A DNA stretch of 64,000 nucleotides, taken from positions 4,099,697 to 4,163,696 of the forward strand of contig NZ_CP120717.1 in assembly GCF_032883915.1 (NCBI RefSeq), written 5' to 3'. Source of the DNA: Endozoicomonas sp. 8E (GTDB lineage: Bacteria; Pseudomonadota; Gammaproteobacteria; Pseudomonadales; Endozoicomonadaceae). The position numbers were made by a program, and so were the translations under genes. The notes beneath the pieces are model-generated. The model had not been told where the DNA came from. It worked only from the letters and a program-made list of their open reading frames with translations, and did no database searches. Each line of letters begins with the position of its first letter. Positions within the stretch are counted from its first letter, which is position 1. Shown in pieces: positions 42,736 to 52,673 of this stretch.

Positions 42736-43845
42736 TTATATCCTTCCACCCCTGCGTTCAAACAACTCCAATTGCTGCATCTGCCCCGAGGTTCTCAAAT
42801 CCAGCAGCCTTACGCCAACACCCAGCAGACGAACAGGTTTATTCCCTCTTTGCCAGGCTCGAGTCAGCAAAGCCTGGAAGTGTGCTTCCGGTGCCAGTTC
42901 ATCGGACTCTATCATTTCCTCAAGTGTTGTCTGGCTGAAATCGTTGAACTTCACTTTTACAAACCGCTTGGTGACCGAATATTCATTCCTGATTGCCTGA
43001 AAACGTCGAGACAGATCCTCAACCAGGGGTTTTACCTGAGTCAGTATCGATTGTTCGTCCTGCAAATCTGCATCAAAAGTGTGCTCAACAGATAACGACT
43101 TCCGTCTTCTGTCCAGCTCCAGCGCGCGGTTATCCTCGCCTCTGGCCAGCTCCCAGAGGCGCTCGCCGAAACTGCCAAACCAACGACACAACTCAACCGG
43201 AGAGTATTGTCGCAACATGCCACAGGTCATAATCCCTTTACTATGAAGCTTTTGAGCAGTGACCTTACCCACACCGTGTATCTTCTCAACCGGTAATTCA
43301 AAAACAAAATCCTGAACCTGGTCAGGCGTGATCACACAAAGACCGTTTGGCTTGTTCCAGTCCGATGCCACCTTGGCCAGAAACTTGTTTGGAGCCACAC
43401 CAACAGAGACAGAGATACCCACCTCGTCCAGGACAGACTGCATAATCTCCCGGGCCATAAGCGTGCCACTGCCCTGGCAGTTACTGGAGTGAGAAACATC
43501 CAGATAGGCCTCATCCAGCGACAAGGGCTCAATCCTTTCAGTGTAACGATGAAAAATGGCGTGCATCTGCCGTGAAGCGGATTTATAGACATCAAACCGG
43601 GCTGGCAAAATAATCAGATCAGGACAGAGCCTGAGTGCTCGATAGGAGGCCATAGCAGAATGCACGCCCGACTTTCGGGCCGCGTAACTGCATGTGGCGA
43701 TCACTCCTCGACGTTCAGCCTTTCCACCCACAGCAAAAGCCTTGCCTTTTAGAGTGGGGTCATCCCTCTCCTCTACAGAGCAGTAGAAGGCATCTGCATC
43801 AACATGGAGAATTTTTCTCTGAACGGATTGATTCGGTTCCTGCAT
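42736..43845 (-). CDS. dinB: DNA polymerase IV (Y-family)
   Basis: 369 aa. Catalytic acidic residues: D16 in HVDADAFYCSVE, and D111/E112 in SLDEAYLDVS. The steric gate YCSVE and finger motif ATCSYAARKSGV are present, followed by thumb HhH motifs (IHGVGKVTAQKLHSKGI), the little-finger domain (VEHTF...VKFNDFSQTT) and a C-terminus that ends LELFERRGG. Error-prone translesion polymerase. The last residues resemble QLxLF, the beta-clamp binding motif (QLELF). I see no clear LexA box upstream. Confidence 0.95.
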   Translation of the reverse strand: MQEPNQSVQRKILHVDADAFYCSVEERDDPTLKGKAFAVGGKAERRGVIATCSYAARKSGVHSAMASYRALRLCPDLIILPARFDVYKSASRQMHAIFHRYTERIEPLSLDEAYLDVSHSSNCQGSGTLMAREIMQSVLDEVGISVSVGVAPNKFLAKVASDWNKPNGLCVITPDQVQDFVFELPVEKIHGVGKVTAQKLHSKGIMTCGMLRQYSPVELCRWFGSFGERLWELARGEDNRALELDRRRKSLSVEHTFDADLQDEQSILTQVKPLVEDLSRRFQAIRNEYSVTKRFVKVKFNDFSQTTLEEMIESDELAPEAHFQALLTRAWQRGNKPVRLLGVGVRLLDLRTSGQMQQLELFERRGGRI

Positions 43846-44202
43846 ACTGTGATCGAAAAATAGTGCGAAAAAAATTGAACCTGCCTGTAAAGACTAACGA
43901 CAGTAGAAGTAGGAAACAATGATTTCTTACTGACTTTTTATACAGCCTTGATCGGTCTCACCACTCTGGGCAGGTTTGACCTCAAAAATGTTCAGCAAAG
44001 TCTTAATGACACAGAAGGACGCCCTATCACTCCAGGAGACGTGTCGCAACCCTGAATATTTACGTATTTTCAAATGATTGATAAAAGCGTCAAATCCCAT
44101 TCAGTTTGATTGCCCTCTCAGGGCCCAATGTCAGAATAAGCGCCTCAATCTTGCTGACAGCCAGTTTCAGAGCGCTCATGATCAAAAGATTAAGGCTTGA
44201 AT
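43846..44202. other. 357-bp gap upstream of dinB, small uncertain frames only
   Basis: Contains a minus-strand frame of 57 codons (43927-44100, MGFDAFINHLKIRKYSGLRH start) overlapped by one of 29 codons (44090-44179). I recognise neither, there is no clear ribosome-binding site, and both may be relics. No RNA gene is visible. Confidence 0.3.
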
Positions 44203-44823
44203 ATGCGCTTAACGGTGTTTAATACGCCGATCATCAGTCCTCTGTTAAAGGTTCTTGCCAGACTGTGCCTGTTAATTTCCGGCTGGAAAGTCGAAGGTAA
44301 ACAGCCCCGGATACCGCGTTATATTCTGGTGGCCGCACCCCATACCAGTCAATGGGACTTCTTCATTGGTTTGGCTGTTGCACTGAGCCACGGGATAGAG
44401 GCGCACTGGTTGGGTAAATCCACGCTTTTCCGGGGACCTCTGGACCCTGTGATGCGCTGGCTGGGCGGTATTCCGGTTGACCGGGACCGCTGCTGCAGTC
44501 TTGTCGATCAAAGTATCTGCTGTTTTAAGGGCAACAAGCAACTGGGTCTGGTCATTTGCCCTGAAGACACACTCTCTAAAAGTGATCGCTGGAGAACCGG
44601 CTTCTATCACATTGCCAGGGGGGCTGAAGTGCCTATTATTCTGGCCTATCTGGACTTCCAGAAGAAAAAAGCCGGCTTTGGCCCCACCATCAAGCCCGGA
44701 TGCAGCATGGAAAAAGACCTGGCTGAAATCCAGAGCTTTTATGATAAAAAGCGAGGTAAATTTCCGGACTGCTTCAGCCCGGTTCTATCCAGTAATCAGG
44801 AAAAACGACAATATTTTCACTGA
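44203..44823 (+). CDS. Lysophospholipid/1-acylglycerol-3-phosphate acyltransferase family protein
   Basis: 206 aa. Start at ATG 44203 with AAGG seven bases upstream (an in-frame TTG at 44197 is the alternative). The acyltransferase signature is APHTSQWDFF (H-x4-D), followed by the LVICPEDTLSKSDRWRTGF block that corresponds to the EGTRS/substrate motif with P-E-D substituted. A hydrophobic N-terminus (VLARLCLLISGW) suggests membrane association. This size matches short LPLAT proteins that acylate lysophosphatidic acid or related lipids. Ends 10 bp before the convergent PEP-synthase-like gene; no terminator is obvious. Confidence 0.8.
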   Translation: MRLTVFNTPIISPLLKVLARLCLLISGWKVEGKQPRIPRYILVAAPHTSQWDFFIGLAVALSHGIEAHWLGKSTLFRGPLDPVMRWLGGIPVDRDRCCSLVDQSICCFKGNKQLGLVICPEDTLSKSDRWRTGFYHIARGAEVPIILAYLDFQKKKAGFGPTIKPGCSMEKDLAEIQSFYDKKRGKFPDCFSPVLSSNQEKRQYFH

Positions 44824-44832
44824 TCAGGGTTG

Positions 44833-47800
44833 TCAGAATAGATCAGACCTTATTTTCCGGGAATAAGCAGAGTAATGATTTTTAGCCCGTTGGCTGGCAT
44901 ATTCCGGCCCGTGCTCTCGCAAGACATTATTGAGCTCTTTTTCATTAACTGAAAGTGGCTGAACCGGTAGAAAATAAAACTCCAGTTTGTAGCTGAAAGA
45001 TGGATTGATAACAAAATAGTGGTTTCTATAGCCAAGCACCAACTCAACCACTCGAACAGCGTATTTGGGACGTAACAATATATAATGATGTAAGAACTCC
45101 CAGCGAATGTCCTCAGCGATCTCATCATTCAAGAACATCTCCTTCAGACTATCTACTGTTTTTTTCCCCTGAAATACTAACGAATCACACGAACCTAACT
45201 GCCGGGCATGGCGAACAAACTGTTGCAGTCGGTTGCTTAATAACTGGCAGCATTCGTTAGAAATTCCGAACCCACCCCCGTAAAACATTGAGAAAAGGCA
45301 ATGTTGAAAGGCAAACCTGTCAGCTGCTGTTGCAACATCGCGATTAAGGTGTTGTGCAAGCAAGTTAAAGTCCCACTGATCTCCTTCAAAAATATGTAAG
45401 CCCTCTAAACGTCTATCCAGGTTATACATGGAATCTAACGCAATCATCAGTTTTTCAAAGGCATGCTGCATGGTTTGATGCAATTTCATTCGCGGGCATT
45501 CGACGACAATTTCACCCGCTATGGCATTGCAGGTTACCTTCATGCTACCGGCATTTTTATTCAGTTCGATCGTTTTCAGCAGCTGCACCAGAAACCACAT
45601 ACGCTTAAACTTGGCGCTGACATCGACACCATCATTGCCATCAAATTGGTCAGAAAATTTCAGCCGCAAGGTTCGTCCTTTTCCCCCCTCTGCGTTTTCC
45701 AGTAGCTCGATAAGGCACAGATGAACGCCAAGCTTCAGGTTAACAATAGCGGCACTATCCATACTGACGACAGTCCCCGCATACCAGGATTTTTCAAAGG
45801 ATGACCTGTCGGACGGCCTCAGTAGCGAAACATTGTCACTTGGGGTCGTGCAGTCAACATAGGTGATTCTCTTTACTCTCGATACCCTGCCCTGACCCGA
45901 ATCCAGAGCAATCGGAGCCAGCGCGTTTAAGAAACGCTGATGCAAGGCAAAAATCAGTTCATGAATACTTCTGACCTGCTCAGCCTCTTTAAGATTCAGT
46001 GATTGCACAGCGGATTGTAGTTGCTGACAGTCTGCAACCCACTGACGGAAGGATCCCTGCCCTTTTTCAGCAGCTTTCAGAGGCAGCATAATAGCCTCCA
46101 GGCCTGACAGGACGCTGCGTTTGAGTGTCTTGAACCGTTTGCTTAATTGCCGTGCTTCATCCTGCAATGGTCTGACACTGCTTCTCCCCAGCTGCAAGAA
46201 TGCACGGTAGCCATCCAGAAATGCTTCAGCCCCCTGAACCAGCTGATTTACACTGACTCTGATCTCTGCCAGCAACTCTTCCCGTTGTGGCGACATGCTT
46301 AGTTTTATGGGATTTGCCAGACAATCCAGTCCGCCTCCGGAGGCAAACATTGCCAACAGGCGGGCGTTTTGATCCGTGAGCCACTGAAAACCGCTGGCGA
46401 CATTAAGGAATGTGCCTTCAGGGGGGGACAAATCACCCCGTGACGGCACGGCTCCGGGGAGCGGCACATCAGAAAATGCAGAGGACAGGCTTCTGTGACT
46501 GGCAAGTTCACCGCTAAGGTCACCGGCAACAATAAAAGCGCAAGGCTTACCTTTGAAGCGGGCAAAGGCCAGCGTCACCAGTTGGCCAACCTGAGCGGCC
46601 ACGACCGCAAACTGTCCACCGGCCAGCATCAACGTTTTTCCTCCCTGTTTCATAACGATCGCGACATGATCATTGAAGCCTCCTTCGGCAAAGACAAACC
46701 CCCCTGCCCGCTTCAGGAACTCTGGCTCAAGCATCCAGTCTGCAGCATGTTGGGCTAAGACAATGGCCCCGTCAGGCATGGAGTCTGCCGCTTGTTCTTC
46801 AGCCTGCCAGAGTGTTCCGGTACAATGGCCTTCGCTGACGCCCTTACCAATGGTCAGGGTCTCTTTGGGTATAGGCATCGCAAAATCCATACCGCCAGAG
46901 AGTCGGGTAACAGGGCGCACCTGCAACAGGAACAAGTTACCCTGATGATCGATGGCAAACTCCACATCCACGGGGCAGAGCAACAGGTTTTCCAACTCTG
47001 TCACCACCTGACTGAGTTTTGCAACCAGATGATCACTGAGTTTATGAACACTGTCGTCTGACTGGGATTCCGCATCATAAATTTCTGTTTCCACATAGCC
47101 GTTATTGTTTTTGTGCAGAACAAAGTGACTTGAGACCTTGCCGGGAAAGTATTGAAAGTCTTCAGCGCCTTCCTTGCGATAAATATCGATACGGTGGGGC
47201 GTGTTACCGGACTGCCCTGCCACTACGCCTTTGGGCTGACCCTTTGTGTACTCAATCCTGACGGTGTCGTTCTGAAAGGATTGATAGCTCATGATGACTC
47301 CACCAGATCGACAATCAATACACTGTTGGATAATGAGCGCCATGGGTTGTGGTATGCCTTCGGGACAGACTTCAGGCCGGTAACCTGACGCCATAACCTT
47401 GAGACAGGTTCTGAAAACATCGCCTCCTGCCTGAATGACAGAGAGGTATTTGCCCGCCTGGGCATCGCCGTAGTTATCTTCGTTGATGCCGGAACTGCGG
47501 ACAATCACAGGCTGTGATGCAGAGAATCTGTCCACCTGACGGTGCAGCTCCCTGATTTTTCGGGCCGCTTCAGAATCTTTAACCTGTTCGTAATAGTCAT
47601 CACTGGCAATAAATTTTGTCATAGCTGACAGCCAGTCATCCCTTTTGGTTTGCTCTGAAGGCGGCAAGGTATTGAGGTATTCCCGGAGGTTCTTCAGGCT
47701 GGTCTTTGCCAGCGGTTCATCAACAAACCCAGACAAATAGTGGTCTAACCGATGAGTATCGAGAGGATGTTGTTCCAGCGCATTCATGATTTGAGCCGTC

Positions 47801-48099
47801 ACACATTCGAAGGGCGGAACAGACAGACCGGCTGCTTTCATGCGCCACAAAAACATCCCCTTGCCCCCGAGTAGTTCCCGTTTGCAGGAAGAATGGTCAG
47901 CAGCCTGATCTGAAACAGCTGAACGACATTTGCGCTTGACCAGCAAAATTGGGTCGGGCGTACCACTGGTATCAAGATTATCGAAATACCTTTTAGCTGG
48001 ATGACCAGCCTCACTGGATCGAGTGCCAGCTCCGGTATTCTGATTTGGATTGGTTGTCAGGCTTTCAGGACATGATGCTCTGAAAGTAACATGATTCAT
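44833..48099 (-). CDS. PEP synthase-like ATP-grasp/phospho-His protein A
   Basis: 1,088 aa from ATG 48099, which has GAGGGAT at the right distance; an in-frame ATG at 48120 has none. Residues 78 onward form the PPDK N-terminal ATP-binding domain: GGKGMFLWRM, VRSSGINEDNYGD, and the closing VDVEFAIDHQ plus LLQVRPVTR. Residues 440-525 are the swivelling phospho-His domain (DWMLEPEFLKRAGGFVF, GGFNDHVAIVMKQ; H478 aligned to the PPS catalytic His). The PEP-binding barrel is replaced by about 550 residues with helical segments and a domain reading LGVHLCLIELLENAEGGKGR. No signal peptide or membrane segment. It lacks DUF4116 repeats: the C-terminus departs from copies B and D after EYASQRA. I infer an ATP-dependent phosphotransferase with an unknown acceptor. 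Confidence 0.8.
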   Translation of the reverse strand: MNHVTFRASCPESLTTNPNQNTGAGTRSSEAGHPAKRYFDNLDTSGTPDPILLVKRKCRSAVSDQAADHSSCKRELLGGKGMFLWRMKAAGLSVPPFECVTAQIMNALEQHPLDTHRLDHYLSGFVDEPLAKTSLKNLREYLNTLPPSEQTKRDDWLSAMTKFIASDDYYEQVKDSEAARKIRELHRQVDRFSASQPVIVRSSGINEDNYGDAQAGKYLSVIQAGGDVFRTCLKVMASGYRPEVCPEGIPQPMALIIQQCIDCRSGGVIMSYQSFQNDTVRIEYTKGQPKGVVAGQSGNTPHRIDIYRKEGAEDFQYFPGKVSSHFVLHKNNNGYVETEIYDAESQSDDSVHKLSDHLVAKLSQVVTELENLLLCPVDVEFAIDHQGNLFLLQVRPVTRLSGGMDFAMPIPKETLTIGKGVSEGHCTGTLWQAEEQAADSMPDGAIVLAQHAADWMLEPEFLKRAGGFVFAEGGFNDHVAIVMKQGGKTLMLAGGQFAVVAAQVGQLVTLAFARFKGKPCAFIVAGDLSGELASHRSLSSAFSDVPLPGAVPSRGDLSPPEGTFLNVASGFQWLTDQNARLLAMFASGGGLDCLANPIKLSMSPQREELLAEIRVSVNQLVQGAEAFLDGYRAFLQLGRSSVRPLQDEARQLSKRFKTLKRSVLSGLEAIMLPLKAAEKGQGSFRQWVADCQQLQSAVQSLNLKEAEQVRSIHELIFALHQRFLNALAPIALDSGQGRVSRVKRITYVDCTTPSDNVSLLRPSDRSSFEKSWYAGTVVSMDSAAIVNLKLGVHLCLIELLENAEGGKGRTLRLKFSDQFDGNDGVDVSAKFKRMWFLVQLLKTIELNKNAGSMKVTCNAIAGEIVVECPRMKLHQTMQHAFEKLMIALDSMYNLDRRLEGLHIFEGDQWDFNLLAQHLNRDVATAADRFAFQHCLFSMFYGGGFGISNECCQLLSNRLQQFVRHARQLGSCDSLVFQGKKTVDSLKEMFLNDEIAEDIRWEFLHHYILLRPKYAVRVVELVLGYRNHYFVINPSFSYKLEFYFLPVQPLSVNEKELNNVLREHGPEYASQRAKNHYSAYSRKIRSDLF

Positions 48100-48161
48100 T
48101 AGACATCCCTCAATATCCATCTGTGACCCAATAGCTGATGAGTCATTAATTACTTTCGTTG

Positions 48162-48186
48162 GACATTGATATTTTTATAAAGTTCA
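48162..48186 (-). promoter_or_regulatory. Conserved upstream block of the PEP synthase-like genes (copy A)
   Basis: The plus-strand block GACATTGATATTTTTATAAA + GTTCA, 63 bp before the start. It recurs before B (52556-52580) and, displaced, before C (57997-58021). Such conservation outside coding DNA suggests a promoter or leader; no exact -35/-10 pair is certain. Confidence 0.4.
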
Positions 48187-48240
48187 TGAAGTTTTCACGA
48201 AGTTCGGGATTGCTTTGTTTTGCTGGCAAAGAATAAGTAC

Positions 48241-48440
48241 TTGACACTCCCAGCCTTGTCAGGCGAGGCTTCTGACTTCACAGGCTACAGCCAGCCAATA
48301 GCGACTGGACTTACGCAGAAGCCTCCATCAGCAGTAACCGGGTGCCCCTCGGTTATTTATTGGTCTTTTGTTTGATTTGCCGCAGCCTTAACGGGTCACT
48401 CAGGTATGGGCTCGTCTGGTTCTTCAAGGGCGGTTGGGCA
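48241..48440 (-). mobile_element. Possible right-end relic of an IS200/IS605-type element
   Basis: Read on the minus strand, it contains TGGAGGCTTCTGCGTAAG, then GAAGTCAGAAGCCTCGCCTG and ACAAGGCTGGGAGTGTCAAG. The terminal hairpin-plus-GGGAGTGTCA pattern resembles the omega-RNA/right end of IS605-type tnpB elements. No tnpB frame remains. Tentative. Confidence 0.3.
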
Positions 48441-48582
48441 GGTGTCTCTGCCTTAATTTTTTGTTAACAGTGCTTGGTTTTCGTCACCGTGAGTCTCTGC
48501 ATAGAAACAGACCGATGGAAAATATAACCAGCTACGTACAAATACTCAAGCGGAACGCTCTGCGTTCCCGTCTTATATCCCC

Positions 48583-48850
48583 GCCCGATTGAGGGTGTCG
48601 CAAAACTCTCTCCAGCATGGGAACGAGTTGACTCCCGTCATTCCCGGCTTCATTCTCGTCATTCCCGCGAAGGCGGGAATCCACACTGACTCACCACCAG
48701 AACCATACTGCCCGGTGCCCCCTGGCCTTTTCATCCCCGAGAAGGCAGAGATCCACCGTTGGCGCTGGATTCCCGCCTTCGCGGGAATGACGACCTCAGA
48801 GCATGGGAACGAGCTATTGGAGTTTTGGGTGGAGTTTTGCGACATCCTCG
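48583..48850. repeat. REP-like repeat cluster, third copy
   Basis: Same composite as at 17.2 kb: GGGTGTCGCAAAACTCTCTC, then ATTCCCGCGAAGGCGGGAAT, AGAACCATACTGCCCGGTGC, ATTCCCGCCTTCGCGGGAAT and CTCAGAGCATGGGAACGAG. Nearly identical to the first unit there, including its upstream 60 bp. Confidence 0.85.
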
Positions 48851-48881
48851 ATTGGGCGAGGGTTTACGACGATTTTGCTAA

Positions 48882-49024
48882 CCAGTTGGTTTCGCATATT
48901 CTGGACGGCGGCTTTTTCCATCCTTCTGCGTTCCAACTCTGGTTGCGTAGCTATGGCTACGCGCCCGTCATTGTGCCTTGAAGGATGAAAAAATCCCCTC
49001 GCCAGAATATGCGAAACCAACTGG
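48882..49024. repeat. 143-bp palindromic MITE-like element
   Basis: Perfect 23-bp terminal inverted repeats, CCAGTTGGTTTCGCATATTC + TGG at 48882-48904 and its complement at 49002-49024. An inner pair (TTTTTCCATCCTTC / GAAGGATGAAAAAA) and a central GTAGCTATGGCTAC give a long hairpin. A sequence like its core occurs at about 57870-57925. Confidence 0.85.
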
Positions 49025-49046
49025 CCCGGTACTTAAGGGAGAAATA

Positions 49047-52000
49047 CTATCGGCAAATGCCATTTGCCAATTGAATAATGTCTTTATCGCTTCGGAGCCC
49101 TTCACCGGCATAACACAAAACTCCGGGAGATTCTGCGACAGCGGCCATGACGATATCTCTATCATTCCTCAGCACCTCATTCAAATATCTCAGTTCCATG
49201 GGATATTTTGAAATAACAGCTAATACAAAGTCTTTATCATTCCAGACTCGTTGGCTGGCATATTCCAGTCCATGTTTGAGCAGGGCATTCCTGAGCTTTT
49301 CTTTATGATCCCCAAGCGGTTGGCCTGGTGCCGCATAAAACTCCAATTCGTGACTGAAAGATGGATTGATAACAAAGTATTGATCTCCAAGGTCATACAC
49401 TTGCTCAACCAATCTGGTAGCACTTTTAGGTTCGAATAATAAAAAATGATGTAACAGCTCCCTGCGGATGTCCTCACTCATCTCTTCAGTCATAAAGATG
49501 TCCTGCAGACTCTCTTCGGGTTCTTGATTAAAAAACAATGACCACTGATGCGCGCCTAAACGCCGGGCATGATGGGTAAACTGTTGGTGGTGGTTGCTCA
49601 ATAAACTGCAGAAAGCGGCAGTCGTGTAGCGACCACCCCTGAGCCAATAAAACATGACGAAAAGGCAATGTTGAAAAGCGAATCTATCCGCGTCTGTCGC
49701 AATATCACAATTAAGACGCTGTGCAAGCAAGTTAAAGTCCCACTGACCGCCTTCAAAAATGGGTGAGCACTTCAAGCGAATATCCATATTATACATAGCA
49801 CGTAACACAATGATCAGTTTTTGGAAGGCATTCCGCATGGTTTCAGATAATTTCATTCGCGGGCATTCGACGATAATCTCACCCGCTACTGCGTTGCAAC
49901 TTAGCTTCATGCTATCAGCATTTTGATCCAGTTTGATCTCTTTCAGTAATTGCGCCAGAAACCACATACGTCTGAACTTGCCGGATTTATCACGGTCATC
50001 AGGCCTGTCAAATTGATCAGAAAATGTCAGCCGCAAGGTTCGACCTTTCCCCCCCTCTGCACACTCAAGCAGCTCGATAACACCCACATGACTTCCAAGA
50101 TCCAGGTTAACAATCGAGGCTTCATTCATAATGATGACAGTCCCTGAAAGCCTTAACTCTTCCATAAGTGCTCTGAGGGACGGCATCAATATCGGTGTTT
50201 TTTCGCCCGGGATCGAGCAATCGACGTAGTTGATTCCCCTTTTACTGGTCAGATTGCCCTGACCCGAGGCCATAGCGACCGGTGCCAGCCCTTTTACGAA
50301 GCGCTGATGCAGGGCAAAAATCAGCTCATGGACACTCCGGACCTGCTCAGCCTTGCCGGGGTCGAGTGCCTGAAGGCAGGATTGCAACTGATGGCAGTCT
50401 GTCACCCATTTACTAAAAATTACCGGGGATATCTGCCCTTTTTCAGTGGTCTGCACTGGTAGGATGAAACGCTTTAACTCTGATCGGATGATCCGTTTCA
50501 GTGTCTCGAACCGGTTGCTCAGTTGCGGTAATTCTTCCTGCAGTGACTGGAGTTGAGGTGAATCGCTGTTACCCGCCAACGACAAGAATGCTCTGTAGCC
50601 ATCAAGCAGTTTTTCAGCCCCGTAAACCAGCCGGTTTACGGTGTCTCTGATCTCTTCCAGGATCTTGGTTCGTTGCGGCGACATGCTCAGTTTTATCGGG
50701 TTTGCCAAACAATCCAAACCGCTGCCGGAGGCAAAAAATGACAGCAGGCGTGCATTTTGATCCGTGAGCCACTGAAAACCGCTGGCAACCTTAAGGAAAG
50801 CACCTTCAGGGGGCGACAAATCATCCCGTGACGGAACGGCTTTGTGTGACGGCACATCAGAAAAAGCAGAGGTCAGACTTCTATAACTGGCCAGTTTTCC
50901 GGTGAGGTCACCGGAAACAATAAAGGCACCCGGCTTACCCTTAAAGCGGGCGCAAGCCAGCGTCGCCTGTTGGCCACCCCCGGCGGCCACAGCCGCAAAC
51001 TTTTCACCGGCCAGCATTAAAGTTTTTCCTTTCTGTTTCATGAGGATCGCTACATGATCATTGAATCCTCCTTCAGCCATGAAAAATCCTCCCGCCCGCT
51101 CCAGAAACTCGGGCTTCAGCATCCACTCTTCAGCATGGTGGGCCACGACTATGGCTCCGTGTGGCATAGACTCTGCCTCTTGTTGTTTGGCCAGCCAGAG
51201 GGGTCCGGTGCAAAAGCCTTCGCTGACACCCTCGCCAATGGCCAGAGTCTCTTCGGGTACAGGCATGGCAAAATCCATACCGCCAGAAAGTCGGGTAACA
51301 GGGCGCACCTGTAACAGGAAAAGTTGACCCTGATGATCGATGGCAAACTCCACATCTACAGGGCAGAACAACAGGCTTTCCAGTATTGTCACCACATCTC
51401 TGAGTCTTGTAATCATCTGATCACTGAGTTCCTGTCCACCGTCGTCTGACTGAGCATCAACATTTTCAATGGTTATTTCCGAATAGCCATTATTGTTCTT
51501 GTACAAGATAAAGTGACTTGAGAAAGTCCCGGGAAAGTATTGAGAGCTGCAAGCTTCTTCTTTACGATCCCCGCGATAAATATCAATGCGGTGGGGCGTG
51601 TTACCGGACTGCCCTGCCACTACGCCTCTGGGTTGACCGGGTGTGTACTCAACCCTGACGGTATTATCCTGAAAGGATTGAAAGCTCATCGCGACCCCAC
51701 CATATTGGCAGTCAATACACTGTTGAATGACCAACGCCATGGGTTGCGGTATACCTTCGGAGCAGACTTCAGGCCGGTAAGCTGAGGCCATGACCTTAAG
51801 GCAGGTAGTTAAAACATCCTCTTCTTCCTGAACTAAAGAGAGGTATTTGCCCGCCTGGGCGTCGCCGTAGTTATCTTCATTGATGCCGGAACTGCGGACA
51901 ATAACCGGCTGTGATCTGGAGACGTCGTCAAGCTGACAGCGCAGAGCCCTGATTTGTTGGGCCGCTTCAGAATCTTTAACCTGTTGGTAATAGTCATCAC

Positions 52001-52514
52001 TGGCAATAAATTCTGCCAAACCCGACAGCCACTCATCCCTTTTGGTTTGCTCTGAAGGCGGCAAGGTATTGAGGTATTCCCGAATGTTCCTGAGGCTGGT
52101 CTCCGCCAGCGGTTCATCAACAAACCCGGGGAAATAGTGGTCTAAAAGAGGGGTATCGAGTGGGTGTTGTTCCAGCGCATTCATGACTTGAGCAGTAACA
52201 CATTCGAAGGGCGGGACAGACAGACCGGCTGCTTTCATGCGCCACAAAAACATCCCCTTGCCCCCGAATAGTTCCCGTTTGCAGGGAGAATGGTCAACAG
52301 CCTGACCTGAGACAGCTGAATGACAGGTGCGCTCGGTCAGCAACCTTGGGTCGGCAATACCACTGGGATCAAGATCATCGAAATAACTTGCAGGTGAATG
52401 ACCAGCCCCGTTGGATCGAGTGCCAGCCCCGGTATTCTGATTTGGATTCGTTGCCAGGCTTTCGGGATCTGATGCTTTAAAAGTAGCATTAGACATCCCT
52501 CTCATAATGTTCAT
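49047..52514 (-). CDS. PEP synthase-like ATP-grasp/phospho-His protein B with DUF4116 repeats
   Basis: 1,155 aa if read from ATG 52514. The start is uncertain: the ATG used by copy A is removed by a 7-bp deletion, leaving in-frame ATGs at 52514, 52505 and 52496. Domains as in A: an N-terminal segment with KR-type basic motifs, PPDK ATP-grasp (GGKGMFLWRM; VRSSGINEDNYGD; LLQVRPVTR), a swivelling His domain (GGFNDHVAILMKQ) and the C-terminal domain (LGSHVGVIELLECAEGGKGR; FRRMWFLAQLLKEI). The last 70 residues are two to three DUF4116-type repeats (NDKDFVLAVISKYPMELRYL, NDRDIVMAAVAESPGVLCYA). DUF4116 is known from Legionella and other host-associated bacteria. Same operon direction as A, but 926 bp of repeats lie between them. 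Confidence 0.8.
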   Translation of the reverse strand: MNIMRGMSNATFKASDPESLATNPNQNTGAGTRSNGAGHSPASYFDDLDPSGIADPRLLTERTCHSAVSGQAVDHSPCKRELFGGKGMFLWRMKAAGLSVPPFECVTAQVMNALEQHPLDTPLLDHYFPGFVDEPLAETSLRNIREYLNTLPPSEQTKRDEWLSGLAEFIASDDYYQQVKDSEAAQQIRALRCQLDDVSRSQPVIVRSSGINEDNYGDAQAGKYLSLVQEEEDVLTTCLKVMASAYRPEVCSEGIPQPMALVIQQCIDCQYGGVAMSFQSFQDNTVRVEYTPGQPRGVVAGQSGNTPHRIDIYRGDRKEEACSSQYFPGTFSSHFILYKNNNGYSEITIENVDAQSDDGGQELSDQMITRLRDVVTILESLLFCPVDVEFAIDHQGQLFLLQVRPVTRLSGGMDFAMPVPEETLAIGEGVSEGFCTGPLWLAKQQEAESMPHGAIVVAHHAEEWMLKPEFLERAGGFFMAEGGFNDHVAILMKQKGKTLMLAGEKFAAVAAGGGQQATLACARFKGKPGAFIVSGDLTGKLASYRSLTSAFSDVPSHKAVPSRDDLSPPEGAFLKVASGFQWLTDQNARLLSFFASGSGLDCLANPIKLSMSPQRTKILEEIRDTVNRLVYGAEKLLDGYRAFLSLAGNSDSPQLQSLQEELPQLSNRFETLKRIIRSELKRFILPVQTTEKGQISPVIFSKWVTDCHQLQSCLQALDPGKAEQVRSVHELIFALHQRFVKGLAPVAMASGQGNLTSKRGINYVDCSIPGEKTPILMPSLRALMEELRLSGTVIIMNEASIVNLDLGSHVGVIELLECAEGGKGRTLRLTFSDQFDRPDDRDKSGKFRRMWFLAQLLKEIKLDQNADSMKLSCNAVAGEIIVECPRMKLSETMRNAFQKLIIVLRAMYNMDIRLKCSPIFEGGQWDFNLLAQRLNCDIATDADRFAFQHCLFVMFYWLRGGRYTTAAFCSLLSNHHQQFTHHARRLGAHQWSLFFNQEPEESLQDIFMTEEMSEDIRRELLHHFLLFEPKSATRLVEQVYDLGDQYFVINPSFSHELEFYAAPGQPLGDHKEKLRNALLKHGLEYASQRVWNDKDFVLAVISKYPMELRYLNEVLRNDRDIVMAAVAESPGVLCYAGEGLRSDKDIIQLANGICR

Positions 52515-52673
52515 CTATAACTCAATAGCTGATGCGTTAATTAATTGCTTTATTAGACATTGATATTTTTATAGAGTTCAACCGTCAGGCTGAAGTTTGC
52601 ATCAGGGAAAAGAACAATAAACACGGATTGCACCAGTCAACAATGTCAGATTAGATCCGTGCTTGCTCGCAGA

